DNA of 64,000 nt from Kribbella pratensis. Lineage in GTDB: Bacteria > Actinomycetota > Actinomycetes > Propionibacteriales > Kribbellaceae. Positions 7,891 through 15,774 of this stretch are shown piece after piece; the stretch's first letter is position 1; every line of letters starts with the position of its first letter. The DNA is taken from contig NZ_SODU01000001.1 in assembly GCF_004366075.1 (NCBI RefSeq), positions 62,001 through 126,000 of the forward strand. Reading direction: 5' to 3'. The translations under genes were made by a program, and so were the position numbers. Below the pieces are notes generated by a model. The model made no database searches. It was not told the origin of the DNA and saw only the letters and a list, made by a program, of their open reading frames with translations.

Positions 7891-9234
7891 TCAGCCCTTC
7901 GGTGCCGTGCCCTTGAGGCGCTGCTGCTTGATGACGCGGTCGATCGCGTCGCTCGCCTTCTGCGTCGCCGTCGGGATGTCGGACTTGCCCTTCATGACGG
8001 ACTCGATCGCGGTCGCGAAGGCGAGGGAGATGTCGAACGGGTACGCCGGCTCGGCCTTGCCGGTCGCGACGACCTTGTCGCTGATGATCTTCATGAACGG
8101 GTCGGCCGTGGCTGCCGGGTCACCGGCGAGCGCCTGGTCGACCGACGTACGGACGGTGTACTTCGAGAAGCCGCTCTGCCGGAAGAAATCGGCCATGATC
8201 GCCGGGTCGCCCGCGAGCAGGTACTCGATGAACTTCGCCGCCGCCTCCTTGTGCTTCGACTTGGCGTCGACCGTGAGGGTCCAGCCGCCGAGCGTCGCGG
8301 TCGGCTTGCTCGGATCGCCGTCGACGGACGGGAACGGAGCGACCGCGGTGTTCTTGATCATCGCCGGGAAGGTTTGCTTGAGCTGGCCGACCGCCCACGA
8401 GCCGTTCGCCATCATCGCGACCTGGCCCTGACCGTACGGCGTCGCGTCGGGATAGCCGACCTTCGGCTGCTGCGGAATCCAGCCCTTCTGGAACAGGGTC
8501 TGGTAGAACTCGAACAGCTTCGTGTAGCACGGGTCCTTCGCGTTGGCGGCGGACCAGTCGTCGTTGATCGGCAGGTGGCCGCACGCGTTGTACTGCAGGC
8601 CCCAGCTCGACCAGCCGAGGTCGGTGGCGACGGAGGCGATGCTCATGCCCTTGACCTTGCCCTTGGTCAGCTTCTCGGCCCACGTGAGCAGTTCGTCCCA
8701 GGTCTTGGGTGGCGCATTCGGGTCGAGACCGGCGGCCTTGACGAGGTCGGTGCGGTAGTAGAGCACCGTCGACGGCTCGACGAGCATCGGGTACGCGTAG
8801 TGCTTGCCGTCGACCTGGACGAACCCCCCGACGTTCGACTTGATGTCGCTCCACGCCTTGCCGGGCAGCAGCTTGTCGAGCTCGGCGAACTGGCCGTTCG
8901 CAACGCCGGCGGGAATGCCGCCGTAGTTCGTCGTCGCGACATCCGGTTGGGTGCCGGCGGCCTGCGCGGCCTTGAGTTTCTGCTGCCACGTGTCACCGGG
9001 GACGACCTGGTACTTGACCTTCACATCGGTCTGCGACGCGTTGAACTTGTCGACGTACGTCTTGAACCATTTCTGCTGGTACGGCTCGAACTGCGACTGC
9101 CAGAAGGTGATCTCGGCCGGTCCTCCGCTACCCCCGGAGCCCCCTGAGTTGCCGTTGTTCGAGCTGCAGCCCGCGAGGGCGATCAACGCGGCCACGGCTG
9201 TTGCTGCGACGATCCTGAGTCTCCGTTGACGCAT
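7891..9234 (-). CDS. Extracellular sugar-binding lipoprotein of ABC transporter
   Basis: A 447-residue solute-binding protein. The signal peptide MRQRRLRIVAATAVAALIAL ends in lipobox LAGC (lipidated Cys near residue 23), followed by a Gly/Ser/Asn linker and ITFWQSQFEPYQQKWFKTYV, typical of family-1 carbohydrate-binding proteins. It captures the substrate at the membrane surface for the two permeases downstream. ATG 9234 is chosen because AAGGGAGC precedes it and it begins the signal peptide; the reading from 9312 adds 26 unlikely residues. A perfect 12-bp palindrome about 60 bases upstream may be the operator. Confidence 0.92.
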   Translation of the reverse strand: MRQRRLRIVAATAVAALIALAGCSSNNGNSGGSGGSGGPAEITFWQSQFEPYQQKWFKTYVDKFNASQTDVKVKYQVVPGDTWQQKLKAAQAAGTQPDVATTNYGGIPAGVANGQFAELDKLLPGKAWSDIKSNVGGFVQVDGKHYAYPMLVEPSTVLYYRTDLVKAAGLDPNAPPKTWDELLTWAEKLTKGKVKGMSIASVATDLGWSSWGLQYNACGHLPINDDWSAANAKDPCYTKLFEFYQTLFQKGWIPQQPKVGYPDATPYGQGQVAMMANGSWAVGQLKQTFPAMIKNTAVAPFPSVDGDPSKPTATLGGWTLTVDAKSKHKEAAAKFIEYLLAGDPAIMADFFRQSGFSKYTVRTSVDQALAGDPAATADPFMKIISDKVVATGKAEPAYPFDISLAFATAIESVMKGKSDIPTATQKASDAIDRVIKQQRLKGTAPKG

Positions 9235-9292
9235 GCCGATGCTCCCTTGACGCTTGGGTCCTACAACGCTGCTCACGCGAGGGAGTGTGGCA

Positions 9293-9304
9293 GAAATCGA
9301 TTTC
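9293..9304. promoter_or_regulatory. Candidate operator palindrome upstream of sugar transporter
   Basis: GAAATCGATTTC is a perfect 12-bp palindrome with a central CG, as in LacI-family operators. It lies about 60 bases before the start of the binding-protein gene (minus strand). No regulator gene is adjacent, so the assignment rests on form and position only. Confidence 0.4.
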
Positions 9305-9363
9305 CCAGACAATGCCCTGGAGACTGGTTATCGAGAAGTTGCAGAGCGTTCGGTTGCGTTCGG

Positions 9364-9897
9364 TTACGTTGTGCGCTCGCTGATGCTGTCTCGATGTTGT
9401 TCCAGCAGGTGGAGCACGGGTACGCCGAGGTGGCGGCGAGCCTGCGCCGACCAGTCGACGTGGAGCAACTCGGCGATCACGTGCGGCCGGGTGAGTACGA
9501 CGACCTCCTGGCCGTTCACCCGCTCGATGTAGTCGGCCAGCTCGTCGATCGGGTGCCGGCGGGTGATCAGGCCCTCCGCCTCGCGATCGAACGAGCGCAG
9601 GCGCCCGACGCTGCGGTTCAGTGCCTCAGTGGCCTCGGCGTCGACGGCACGCTGTGCCTCCTCGGCTGCTACGTGGACCTCGTCGTCGGCGCGGACGGCG
9701 TACCGCTGTGTGGTGATGCCGAACAGATCCGATCCGGCAAGGTCGGCCAGCGACGTCTCCACCTGGGTTTTGGCGTCCTCGCAGGGAATCACCACGTGGA
9801 ACTTCACTCGATCGGGAGCGTCGGCGAACAGCTGCACGATCTGTTCCGCGTCGGCTACGCTCAGTTCTTCCTCGACCAGAATCATCACGTCGTACAT
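9364..9897 (-). CDS. Conserved hypothetical stress-type protein
   Basis: A 177-residue soluble protein with alternating strands and helices, starting MYDVMILVEEELSVADAEQI and containing VKFHVVIPCED and a hydrophobic strand GQEVVVLTRPHVIAELL. The layout resembles a small alpha/beta domain such as a universal-stress-like fold, but the ATP-binding glycine motif is missing, so I do not assign that family. ATG 9897 follows a strong site, GGAGGTGA. No signal peptide or membrane span. Function unknown. Confidence 0.75.
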   Translation of the reverse strand: MYDVMILVEEELSVADAEQIVQLFADAPDRVKFHVVIPCEDAKTQVETSLADLAGSDLFGITTQRYAVRADDEVHVAAEEAQRAVDAEATEALNRSVGRLRSFDREAEGLITRRHPIDELADYIERVNGQEVVVLTRPHVIAELLHVDWSAQARRHLGVPVLHLLEQHRDSISERTT

Positions 9898-9955
9898 GTG
9901 ACTCACCTCCACTCCTGGTCCGGTACCCGATTGGCGTCCGGAGGTCACGGCCGAG

Positions 9956-10114
9956 TCAGACGGGTGCGGGTTCGGTGGGTGGCGGCGGCGGTTCGGTCGG
10001 CTCGGGTGGCTCGGGCGGTTCGGGACGGGTCGGGGTCGGCGGCACCGGCTCGTGCGGGTCCGGTGGATCCGGCGGCGGCGGGATGGTTTCCGGGTCGATG
10101 ACCATGGCAAACAT
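9956..10114 (-). CDS. Proline-rich microprotein (52 residues)
   Basis: A 52-residue protein: a short head (MFAMVIDPETI) followed by a tail made nearly wholly of Pro with Glu, Asp, Thr and Arg, e.g. PPPPDPPDPHEPVPPTPTRP. It should form an extended polyproline-II rod. AGGAGGAGC immediately before ATG 10114 argues that it is translated. No signal peptide or membrane segment. It could be a ligand for SH3-like or WW-like modules or simply a stress-induced disordered protein; function unknown. Low-complexity composition makes homology inference unsafe. Confidence 0.6.
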   Translation of the reverse strand: MFAMVIDPETIPPPPDPPDPHEPVPPTPTRPEPPEPPEPTEPPPPPTEPAPV

Positions 10115-10288
10115 CGGCTCCTCCTGTGATCGGGAACTGATCAGGTGGCGCTGCGCATGGTGGTCCGGTATCCGGCTGCCCGCTGCCGAAACGGCCAGGG
10201 TTTGCCCGGGCACGGCGCGGGCACCGGAGGGTGGCTACTCGGGGATTCAGCCTGCCGGGTCGTGCCCGGCTGTGGAAAGGGGAAGACC

Positions 10289-10432
10289 ATGGGACTCGTT
10301 CTGTGGATCATCGCCGCGATCCTCGTGGTGTCCGGGATCGTGTCGCTGTTCCGTGGCCAGATGATCTGGGGTATCGCGCTGATCGTGCTCGGCCTCCTGG
10401 TCGGACCCGGTGGTGTCAGCATCTTCACCTGA
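10289..10432 (+). CDS. GPGG-motif small membrane protein
   Basis: A 47-residue hydrophobic protein with two membrane spans (about 3-19 and 22-39) joined by a short loop SLFRGQMIW, ending in VGPGGVSIFT. The GPGG ending is a hallmark of a small actinobacterial membrane-protein family of unknown role. AAAGGGGA precedes ATG 10289. A strong hairpin terminator follows eight bases after the stop. Too small to appear in many gene predictions, but the family signature is clear. Confidence 0.8.
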   Translation: MGLVLWIIAAILVVSGIVSLFRGQMIWGIALIVLGLLVGPGGVSIFT

Positions 10433-10440
10433 TCCGCGGC

Positions 10441-10474
10441 GTCGCCCCCACCGCTACCTCCGAGTGGGGGCGAC
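10441..10474. terminator. Bidirectional hairpin terminator
   Basis: GTCGCCCCCAC pairs perfectly with GTGGGGGCGAC (11-bp stem, 12-base loop). It sits between the convergent GPGG-protein gene and the gene ending at 10481 and could serve both strands. Confidence 0.8.
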
Positions 10475-10480
10475 GTACGC

Positions 10481-10912
10481 CTAGCTGGTGGGGTCGTCGT
10501 CTTCCCAGGCGATCGAGCTGATGCGCCAGCCGGCCGGTGTGCGGACGAACTGGATGGTCTTGTGCCCGCCGCCCTCGAACCGCCGGCCGTTCTGGACGCC
10601 CGACTTGCGGTACTCGCTGAAGCGGTGGGCGATCGAGCCGTAGATCTGGGTCTGCTCACCGACCTCCCACTCGGCGAACTCGGCCAGCGTGCCATCGGTG
10701 AGTATCTGCTGCCGGGGTGCGATGAAGGAGCCGAGATCGTAGACGACGGTCCGGTCGCCGGTCTGACTGATGATCGTCCCTTCCGGGATGAACACCTCGT
10801 GGATGCGGTCCGTGCGGGGCGGCCCGTCGGTGTTGGTGAACGCATTGAAGAACAGGCGCATCAGCTCATCGAGCTCGGCTTTGACGACATCGGACTCGCG
10901 GCGGTTCGGCAT
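10481..10912 (-). CDS. SnoaL/DUF4440-like NTF2-fold protein
   Basis: A 143-residue protein with the helix-rich start and curved-sheet pattern of NTF2-like proteins: an N-terminal helix (DVVKAELDELMRLFFNAFTN), then a run of strands ending in KTIQFVRTPAGWRISSIAWEDD, the typical last strand of DUF4440/SnoaL-like proteins. Such proteins are small-molecule-binding or isomerase-like; no catalytic pair can be named. ATG 10912 (MPNRRES) is taken as start; ATG 10921 is also possible. It ends at a shared terminator. Confidence 0.75.
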   Translation of the reverse strand: MPNRRESDVVKAELDELMRLFFNAFTNTDGPPRTDRIHEVFIPEGTIISQTGDRTVVYDLGSFIAPRQQILTDGTLAEFAEWEVGEQTQIYGSIAHRFSEYRKSGVQNGRRFEGGGHKTIQFVRTPAGWRISSIAWEDDDPTS

Positions 10913-10956
10913 GCTGCGCATCCTAGGTGACCCGTACGAAACCGACCGGCAGTTTG

Positions 10957-11745
10957 TCAGGTGCCGGAGCGGGAGGCGCCGAGGGTGGCCTGTGCTTTCT
11001 CCACCGCGGTCGTGGTGGCGCCGTCGATGTCGTCGGGCAGTCCGTTGATCACGGTGACGGCCACGATCACGTCGTCGACGGCGACGGTGACCATGGTGAC
11101 TTCGAAGCCTTCCAGCGGACCGCCGGTCGCCGTGAAGCGGACGGCGACCGGGTCGGTGCCGACGGCCGGCGCGGAGACCTCACGGACACTGATCGGCGAG
11201 CTTCCTTCGCCCGGAATCTTCAAGGTCATGGTGCGGCAGGTGGTGACGGCCTGCTTGAAGGACTTCTGGAGTGCCCGGGCGGCTGCCGGTGATCCCATGG
11301 CGTCGATGGTCTCGTCGACGAAGGGGCCTTGCGCGCCACCGGAGTACGACTGACCGGCGGATGCCTTCGAGCCGGGCGGGTTGTCCGCGTTGGTGAAGGC
11401 AACCAGCTTGGCGCAGCGGCTGTCCTTCGACGACACGCTGACGTCGGAGTCGTCGCCCGCGTCGTCCTTCTCGAGCGAGAATCCCGGCGGCAGATCGGCC
11501 AGCGCGAGCAGTGCCTTCATGAGCTGAGCCGCCGTGCGTGCCGGTGCTGCGGGCGGGTTCGACGACGGTACGGCGCTCGGCGTGACGGCAGGCGGCGTAC
11601 TGCTCGGTGCCGTGCTGGTGGGCGCCGGCGTCGAGGAAGGGGCGCTCGAGGGCGTGGAAGAGCCGCTGTCCTTTCCGCCGGAGCAGGCGGTGAACGCGAG
11701 CATGAGAACCGCGGAACAGGCAACAGCACGAAGGGATTTCGTCAT
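10957..11745 (-). CDS. Secreted lipoprotein with Ser/Thr/Pro linker
   Basis: A 262-residue lipoprotein. The signal peptide ends in lipobox FTAC (lipidated Cys about 21), followed by a 50-residue Ser/Thr/Pro linker and a globular domain from about residue 75, ending in strands such as VTMVTVAVDDVIVAVTVING. Two cysteines in the domain (SRCAKL and TTCRTM) could pair. Comparable lipoproteins include sensor-like PknH-type extracellular domains, but I cannot assign a ligand. ATG 11745 follows CAGGAG. One copy of the repeated hairpin element lies 39 bases upstream. Confidence 0.8.
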   Translation of the reverse strand: MTKSLRAVACSAVLMLAFTACSGGKDSGSSTPSSAPSSTPAPTSTAPSSTPPAVTPSAVPSSNPPAAPARTAAQLMKALLALADLPPGFSLEKDDAGDDSDVSVSSKDSRCAKLVAFTNADNPPGSKASAGQSYSGGAQGPFVDETIDAMGSPAAARALQKSFKQAVTTCRTMTLKIPGEGSSPISVREVSAPAVGTDPVAVRFTATGGPLEGFEVTMVTVAVDDVIVAVTVINGLPDDIDGATTTAVEKAQATLGASRSGT

Positions 11746-11783
11746 GGGAGTCTCCTGGTGGCAAAGGGCATGGGTCGGGCGCT

Positions 11784-11802
11784 GCCGACCAGACTTCCCG
11801 GC
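11784..11802 (-). repeat. Copy 1 of 19-bp hairpin element
   Basis: Read in the gene direction (minus strand) the site is GCCGGGAAGTCTGGTCGGC. The ends pair (TGCCG with CGGCA here) around an 11-base loop GGAAGTCTGGT. It starts 39 bases before the lipoprotein ATG. A second hairpin, TGCGGTCCC/GGGACCGCA, lies just further upstream. Identical 19-mers occur at 12323-12341 and 14364-14382. Role unknown; an RNA element or a regulator site are both possible. Confidence 0.7.
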
Positions 11803-11942
11803 ACACCAGAACAACCAACTGCGGTCCCGCCGGGACCGCACTCACAGAATGAATCGTTTGAAGCCGCCGAACGTTACGCCAGTGACAAAACTGTGACCGA
11901 AGGCTCAACGTCTCCAGCGCCGGGCGACTGAGCTCTGAGGGG

Positions 11943-12284
11943 TCAGGGTTGCTGGTGCGGAGCCGGAGGTGTTGGGAACAGCGAGATGAGTTTGCCCGGC
12001 TGCCGGGGCCGCGGGGCGCCGGCGGGGTCTTCGAAGATCTCGAGCCGGTCGTGGATTCGCATGATGAGTAGTTGTGCGATCGCGCTCAGGTCGCTTCCCG
12101 GGTCGTCGGCGATCTGTTCGAGCAGTTCGGCGACGATCAGTGCCTCCGGGCCGGACAGCACCGGCACGAGGCTTGCATCGGTTCCCGCTCCGAGGCGGTC
12201 TCCGAGCGTGTCAGGTCGTCGTCCCGGCCAGGGGATGGTCCCGGACGGATCGGCGGTGGTGAGGCTCTCGTCAGGTTGTGGCAT
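11943..12284 (-). CDS. Hypothetical protein
   Basis: A 113-residue protein with a disordered Pro/Gly-rich N-terminus, a helical core (GPEALIVAELLEQIADDP and SAIAQLLIMRIHDRLEIF, about 47-85) and a Pro-rich C-terminus. No signal peptide, membrane span or recognised domain. GGAGGCG precedes ATG 12284 by about eight bases. The second copy of the 19-bp hairpin element lies 39 bases upstream, at exactly the same distance as for the lipoprotein gene, suggesting common control. Confidence 0.65.
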   Translation of the reverse strand: MPQPDESLTTADPSGTIPWPGRRPDTLGDRLGAGTDASLVPVLSGPEALIVAELLEQIADDPGSDLSAIAQLLIMRIHDRLEIFEDPAGAPRPRQPGKLISLFPTPPAPHQQP

Positions 12285-12322
12285 GCGATGCGCCTCCAGG
12301 CGGGATGTGGGGTCCAGACGTC

Positions 12323-12341
12323 GCCGACCAGACTTCCCGGC
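12323..12341 (-). repeat. Copy 2 of 19-bp hairpin element
   Basis: Identical to the copy at 11784-11802 (GCCGGGAAGTCTGGTCGGC on the minus strand), and the match extends seven bases upstream in gene direction (CTGGTGT). It begins 39 bases before the ATG at 12284. The loop sequence AGTCTGGT is echoed just upstream in gene direction. Confidence 0.7.
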
Positions 12342-12480
12342 ACACCAGACTGCTTACTCCTGACATCGAGCAAGCGCCCGGCCGCGTTACAGCGATCGCG
12401 GTCTTTAACGATCCAAGGACCCCCCTTGACGCTTGCCTCGCGCAACGATCACGGAGAGTTGCCGTCTGAGCGGCGGTCGG

Positions 12481-13770
12481 TCAGGACAGAACGAAGTACC
12501 GCAGCCACAGGTACGGCGCCGCGACGGCGATGGTGATCGCGGTCATCACCACGCCCTTGCGGGTGAACTCCCAGAAGGTGATCGGGTTGCCGGCGCGCAG
12601 CGCGATGCCGATGGCGACGACGTTGGCGCTGGCGCCGACCGCGGTCGCGTTGCCGCCGAAGTCGGCTCCCGCGGCGAGCGCCCACCACAGGGCGTTGGCG
12701 TGGGCCGGGTCGTGCATGCTCTTGGTCAGTTCGAGGACCACGGGGCTCATGGTGGCGACGTACGGGATGTTGTCGACGATGCCGGACAGGACCGCCGACA
12801 CGAACAGGATCAGCATCACCGCCAGCAGGGGCTTGCCGTTGGTCGCCTGGCCGACCTGGTCGGCGAGGTTGCCGATCACGCCCGTCTTGACCAGGGCGCC
12901 GACCATGACGAACAGGCCGGCGAAGAACAGCAGGGTTTGCCACTCCACGCTGGTCATGTAGTCCTTGGTCGGCACGCCGGAGATCAGCACGAGCAGGCCG
13001 GCGCCGAGGAGTGCTACCACGGACGGGGCGAGGTGGAAGAGCGAGTGGCCGATGAATCCGGTGAAGACGACCACGAGGACCGAGCCGCATTTGATGAGCA
13101 GGCGGGGGTCCTGGATCGCCTCGCGCTCGTTCAGCCGCAGGACGTTCTCGACCCTGTCGGGATCGACGTCGAACGATCCCTTGAACAGGCGGGGGAGGAC
13201 CAGCGTGAACACGATCAGCTCGATGACGACGAGCGGGGTCATGTGGAGGAGGAAGTCGTTGAAGGTGAGGCCGGAGCGGCTGGCGATGATGATGTTCGGC
13301 GGGTCGCCGATCAGCGTGGCGGCGCCGCCGATGTTGGAGGCCATCACCTCGGCGATCAGGAACGGGACTGGATTGATCCCGAGCCGGTCGCAGACCAGCA
13401 GTGTGACCGGTGCGATCAGCAGCACCGTGGTCACGTTGTCCAGGAACGCCGAGGCGACGGCGGTGATCAGCGTCAGCAGGATCATCACCCGCAGCGGCGA
13501 TCCCTTGGCCCGCTTGGCGGCCCAGATGGCGACGTACTCGAAGACTCCGGTACGGCGCAGGATGCCGACGATGATCATCATGCCCAGCAGCAGGAAGATG
13601 ACGTCCCAGTCGATGCCGGTGTCGTGGGAGTAGAACGCGTGCTCGGCATCGGTCACCCCGAGCGCGAGCAGCACGGCCGCACCGCCGAGTGCGGCGAGCA
13701 GCTTGTGCGTCCACTCCGTCGCGATCAGCACGTAGGCGACCACGAAGACGACGACCGCGATCACTGTCAC
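12481..13770 (-). CDS. SLC13/ArsB-type ion transporter permease
   Basis: A 429-residue membrane protein with roughly ten to twelve spans. The family's two discontinuous motifs are visible: [16 protein letters not shown] with [10 protein letters not shown] in the first half and [17 protein letters not shown] with [20 protein letters not shown] in the second. This is the ion-transporter fold shared by ArsB, NhaD, CitMHS and SLC13 carriers; the ion (Na+/H+, arsenite or dicarboxylate) cannot be decided. GTG 13770 lies 19 bases after the stop of the CBS protein gene, so the two are probably one operon and the CBS protein may gate or report on transport. Confidence 0.88.
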   Translation of the reverse strand: MTVIAVVVFVVAYVLIATEWTHKLLAALGGAAVLLALGVTDAEHAFYSHDTGIDWDVIFLLLGMMIIVGILRRTGVFEYVAIWAAKRAKGSPLRVMILLTLITAVASAFLDNVTTVLLIAPVTLLVCDRLGINPVPFLIAEVMASNIGGAATLIGDPPNIIIASRSGLTFNDFLLHMTPLVVIELIVFTLVLPRLFKGSFDVDPDRVENVLRLNEREAIQDPRLLIKCGSVLVVVFTGFIGHSLFHLAPSVVALLGAGLLVLISGVPTKDYMTSVEWQTLLFFAGLFVMVGALVKTGVIGNLADQVGQATNGKPLLAVMLILFVSAVLSGIVDNIPYVATMSPVVLELTKSMHDPAHANALWWALAAGADFGGNATAVGASANVVAIGIALRAGNPITFWEFTRKGVVMTAITIAVAAPYLWLRYFVLS

Positions 13771-13789
13771 GTGATCACTGGTCCGTCGG

Positions 13790-14269
13790 TCAGTGCGCCG
13801 CGACGACCAGTTCCAGCAGCCGGGACGCGGTGATCGCGCCCAGGATCTCGCCGTCCTTCACGACCGCGACCAGCGGGCACCGCAACCGGGCCATGATGGC
13901 CGCCACCTCGATGACCGTGTCGTCGTGGTTGACCACCGGCAGCTCGACCGGTTCCCTCGGCAACAGCTTGCGGACGGTCACTCCTGCCAGCCGGTCGGCT
14001 ACCTGGTCGGCCAGCGGCTCGTCCATCACCCGAGCCAGGGACGGATCGTCCTGCACGTACGTCGGGACCAGGAAGCGCACCACCTGCGACGCGGGCAGCA
14101 CCGAGTGCGGCCGGCCCTTCTCGTCGACCACGATCAACCCCGGCAAGCGCCGCGAGGCGAGCAGTTCGGCAGCGTCGCGCGCGTCCGTGTCCAGGCTGAC
14201 CACCGGAAACGCCTCGGCCATCTGCTCTCCGTGCACACCTGCACCATACGCCGGGACTCTCAGGCTCAC
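13790..14269 (-). CDS. CBS-domain protein paired with SLC13-type permease
   Basis: A 159-residue protein with two CBS domains (about 18-70 and 95-155). Landmarks are [40 protein letters not shown] and [20 protein letters not shown]. This CBS type recurs next to SLC13-like permeases in actinobacteria from memory. Start is uncertain: GTG 14269 gives 159 residues; ATG 14221, preceded by GGAGAG, gives a shorter protein beginning [20 protein letters not shown]. The third copy of the 19-bp hairpin element lies about 95 bases upstream of GTG 14269. Confidence 0.82.
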   Translation of the reverse strand: MSLRVPAYGAGVHGEQMAEAFPVVSLDTDARDAAELLASRRLPGLIVVDEKGRPHSVLPASQVVRFLVPTYVQDDPSLARVMDEPLADQVADRLAGVTVRKLLPREPVELPVVNHDDTVIEVAAIMARLRCPLVAVVKDGEILGAITASRLLELVVAAH

Positions 14270-14363
14270 ACAACGTCAGCAGGTCCTGACCGTGGGATCC
14301 TTCCAGCATGGTGCGGCCTCCGGGGTCGTCGATCGCCCCGCACCTCGGTCGAGGGCGGGTACT

Positions 14364-14382
14364 GCCGACCAGACTTCCCGGC
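14364..14382 (-). repeat. Copy 3 of 19-bp hairpin element
   Basis: A third identical GCCGGGAAGTCTGGTCGGC on the minus strand, upstream of the CBS-permease pair. It stands farther from its gene than the other two (about 95 bases from GTG 14269, about 140 from ATG 14221). Confidence 0.7.
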
Positions 14383-14528
14383 GCTCCGCCGCCAAGCCTC
14401 TCCCATCACAGGCATTAGGCGCAAACGAACTCGCGGACCGCAGACGCAGCGACCAATGCCGTCGGCAACCAATTGCCACCTTCTCGGACAGAGCGGTGGA
14501 TGATCGAAGTGCGGACTATGCTCGGCCC

Positions 14529-14852
14529 ATGATCTGTCGTCAGTGGCGAGGGTGGACCACGCACGAGAACGCTGCCGCATACGAGCGCGTCGTCCGGGAA
14601 CAGGTCATCCCCGGAATCGAGGCGCTGCGCATCCCGGGCTTCCTCGCGATCGATCTGGTTCGCCGCGAGCGGGAGCAGGACGTCGAGTTCATGACCCTGA
14701 TGTGGTTCGAGTCCTTGGACTCCGTACGGACGTTCATGGGCGAGGACTACGAGACGGCCCACGTGCCGGCAGCCGCCCAGGCCGTACTCGCGGACTTCGA
14801 CAAGCGATCAGCCCACTTCGAGGTACTCGACCGCCGCGAACAGCCACACTGA
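14529..14852 (+). CDS. Antibiotic-biosynthesis-monooxygenase-like (ABM) small protein
   Basis: A 107-residue protein with a dimeric ferredoxin-like (ABM) pattern: MICRQWRGWTTHENAAAYER, then IPGFLAIDLVRRE, VEFMTLMWFESLDSVRTF and a C-terminal helix and strand (ADFDKRSAHFEVL). Family members are cofactor-free monooxygenases, haem-degrading enzymes or simple binding proteins; no substrate is evident. ATG 14529 begins the conserved first strand; the long upstream reading frame is antisense to the CBS gene. No strong ribosome site is visible. Confidence 0.75.
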   Translation: MICRQWRGWTTHENAAAYERVVREQVIPGIEALRIPGFLAIDLVRREREQDVEFMTLMWFESLDSVRTFMGEDYETAHVPAAAQAVLADFDKRSAHFEVLDRREQPH

Positions 14853-14924
14853 ACCTCACCCGCACGCCGGCACCTCCGCAAACGTGGCGGGTCACGTTGG
14901 ACGCGTGGGACGGAGGGCTGTGTG

Positions 14925-15707
14925 TCAGCCGCCGGTGGCGGCGGCGGGGATGATTGTGACGGGGCAGTCGGCGTGGTGGAGGACGGTCTGGCTGACGGAG
15001 CCGATGAGCATGCCGGCGAAGCCGCCGCGTCCGCGGGCGCCGAGGACAATCAGGCCGGCGTCCGATGAGAGACGCAGAATGTGCTCGGCCGGGTGGCCGG
15101 TGATCTGGATGAGTTCGGCGTCGTGGCCGTCGCGTTTGTGGACGGCCTCCCGGAGCTGGTCTTCGGTGATCCGGTGGAGCTCGGTCCCGGTCGGCTGGGC
15201 GGCGACGACCCGTACGGCGAGGCTGTGGCGGCGGGCGTACTCGATGCCGTAGTCGAGGGCTGTGTCGCCGGCAGGCGATCCGTCGTACCCGATGACGACG
15301 CGGACTCCGTCGAGCTCGGCGAGGTCCGGGCGTACGACGACGATCGGGCACCGGGCGTTCGCTGCGAGGTCCAGGCCGGTCGCACCGACGAGCGCACCGG
15401 CCATCAGGCCGAGCCCGCGGCTGCCGATCACCACGACCTCCGCGTCGCCGGAGGCCTTGACGAGAACCGTTGACGGCGCGCCCTTGTCGATGTGGGTGTC
15501 GATCTCGATGCCCGGGGCCAGCCCGCGGGCCAGCTGGACCGCGCGATACACGACTTCGCCGGCGTTCGACGCGGCCTCATGTGCCGCGACGGCGTGCAGC
15601 ATGCGGAGAGTGCTGCGCAACGACGTTGCTTCCACGGCCGCCCACTTGATGGCGATCTCGGCGGCTGGTGATCCGTCGATGCCTACGACCACAGGCTTGT
15701 GCCTCAT
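14925..15707 (-). CDS. Universal stress protein, tandem UspA domains
   Basis: A 260-residue protein of two UspA domains (about 5-138 and 142-255). Both carry the nucleotide-binding loop: VIGSRGLGLMAGALVGATG in the first and VLGARGRGGFAGMLIGSVS in the second, with VVVGIDGS and VVIGYDGS starts, so both should bind ATP. Such tandem proteins are typical of hypoxia or dormancy regulons under DevR/DosR control. AGGAGGAGGT precedes ATG 15707. The flavodoxin-domain gene ends 67 bases upstream on the same strand, so they may be co-transcribed. The DevS/DevR-like pair lies 1.5-4.5 kb away. Confidence 0.92.
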   Translation of the reverse strand: MRHKPVVVGIDGSPAAEIAIKWAAVEATSLRSTLRMLHAVAAHEAASNAGEVVYRAVQLARGLAPGIEIDTHIDKGAPSTVLVKASGDAEVVVIGSRGLGLMAGALVGATGLDLAANARCPIVVVRPDLAELDGVRVVIGYDGSPAGDTALDYGIEYARRHSLAVRVVAAQPTGTELHRITEDQLREAVHKRDGHDAELIQITGHPAEHILRLSSDAGLIVLGARGRGGFAGMLIGSVSQTVLHHADCPVTIIPAAATGG

Positions 15708-15774
15708 ACCTCCTCCTGAGCTCCTTTCGTTCCAGCATGGCCCGTTCGGGTGGCGCGCGCACCGGCTGGGCTCA

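Noticed and set aside
12433-13833. Plus-strand ORF of 466 residues opposite the SLC13-type permease
   Set aside because: Extreme Asp/Glu/Gly/His/Gln composition typical of antisense to a hydrophobic membrane protein; no domain.
11784-14382. Interpreting the 19-bp repeats as DevR boxes
   Set aside because: They share ACTTCC-GGC with the site at 16489 but lack the GGGAC and GGCCC arms, while the self-pairing ends and constant loop fit a hairpin element better. The possibility is not excluded.
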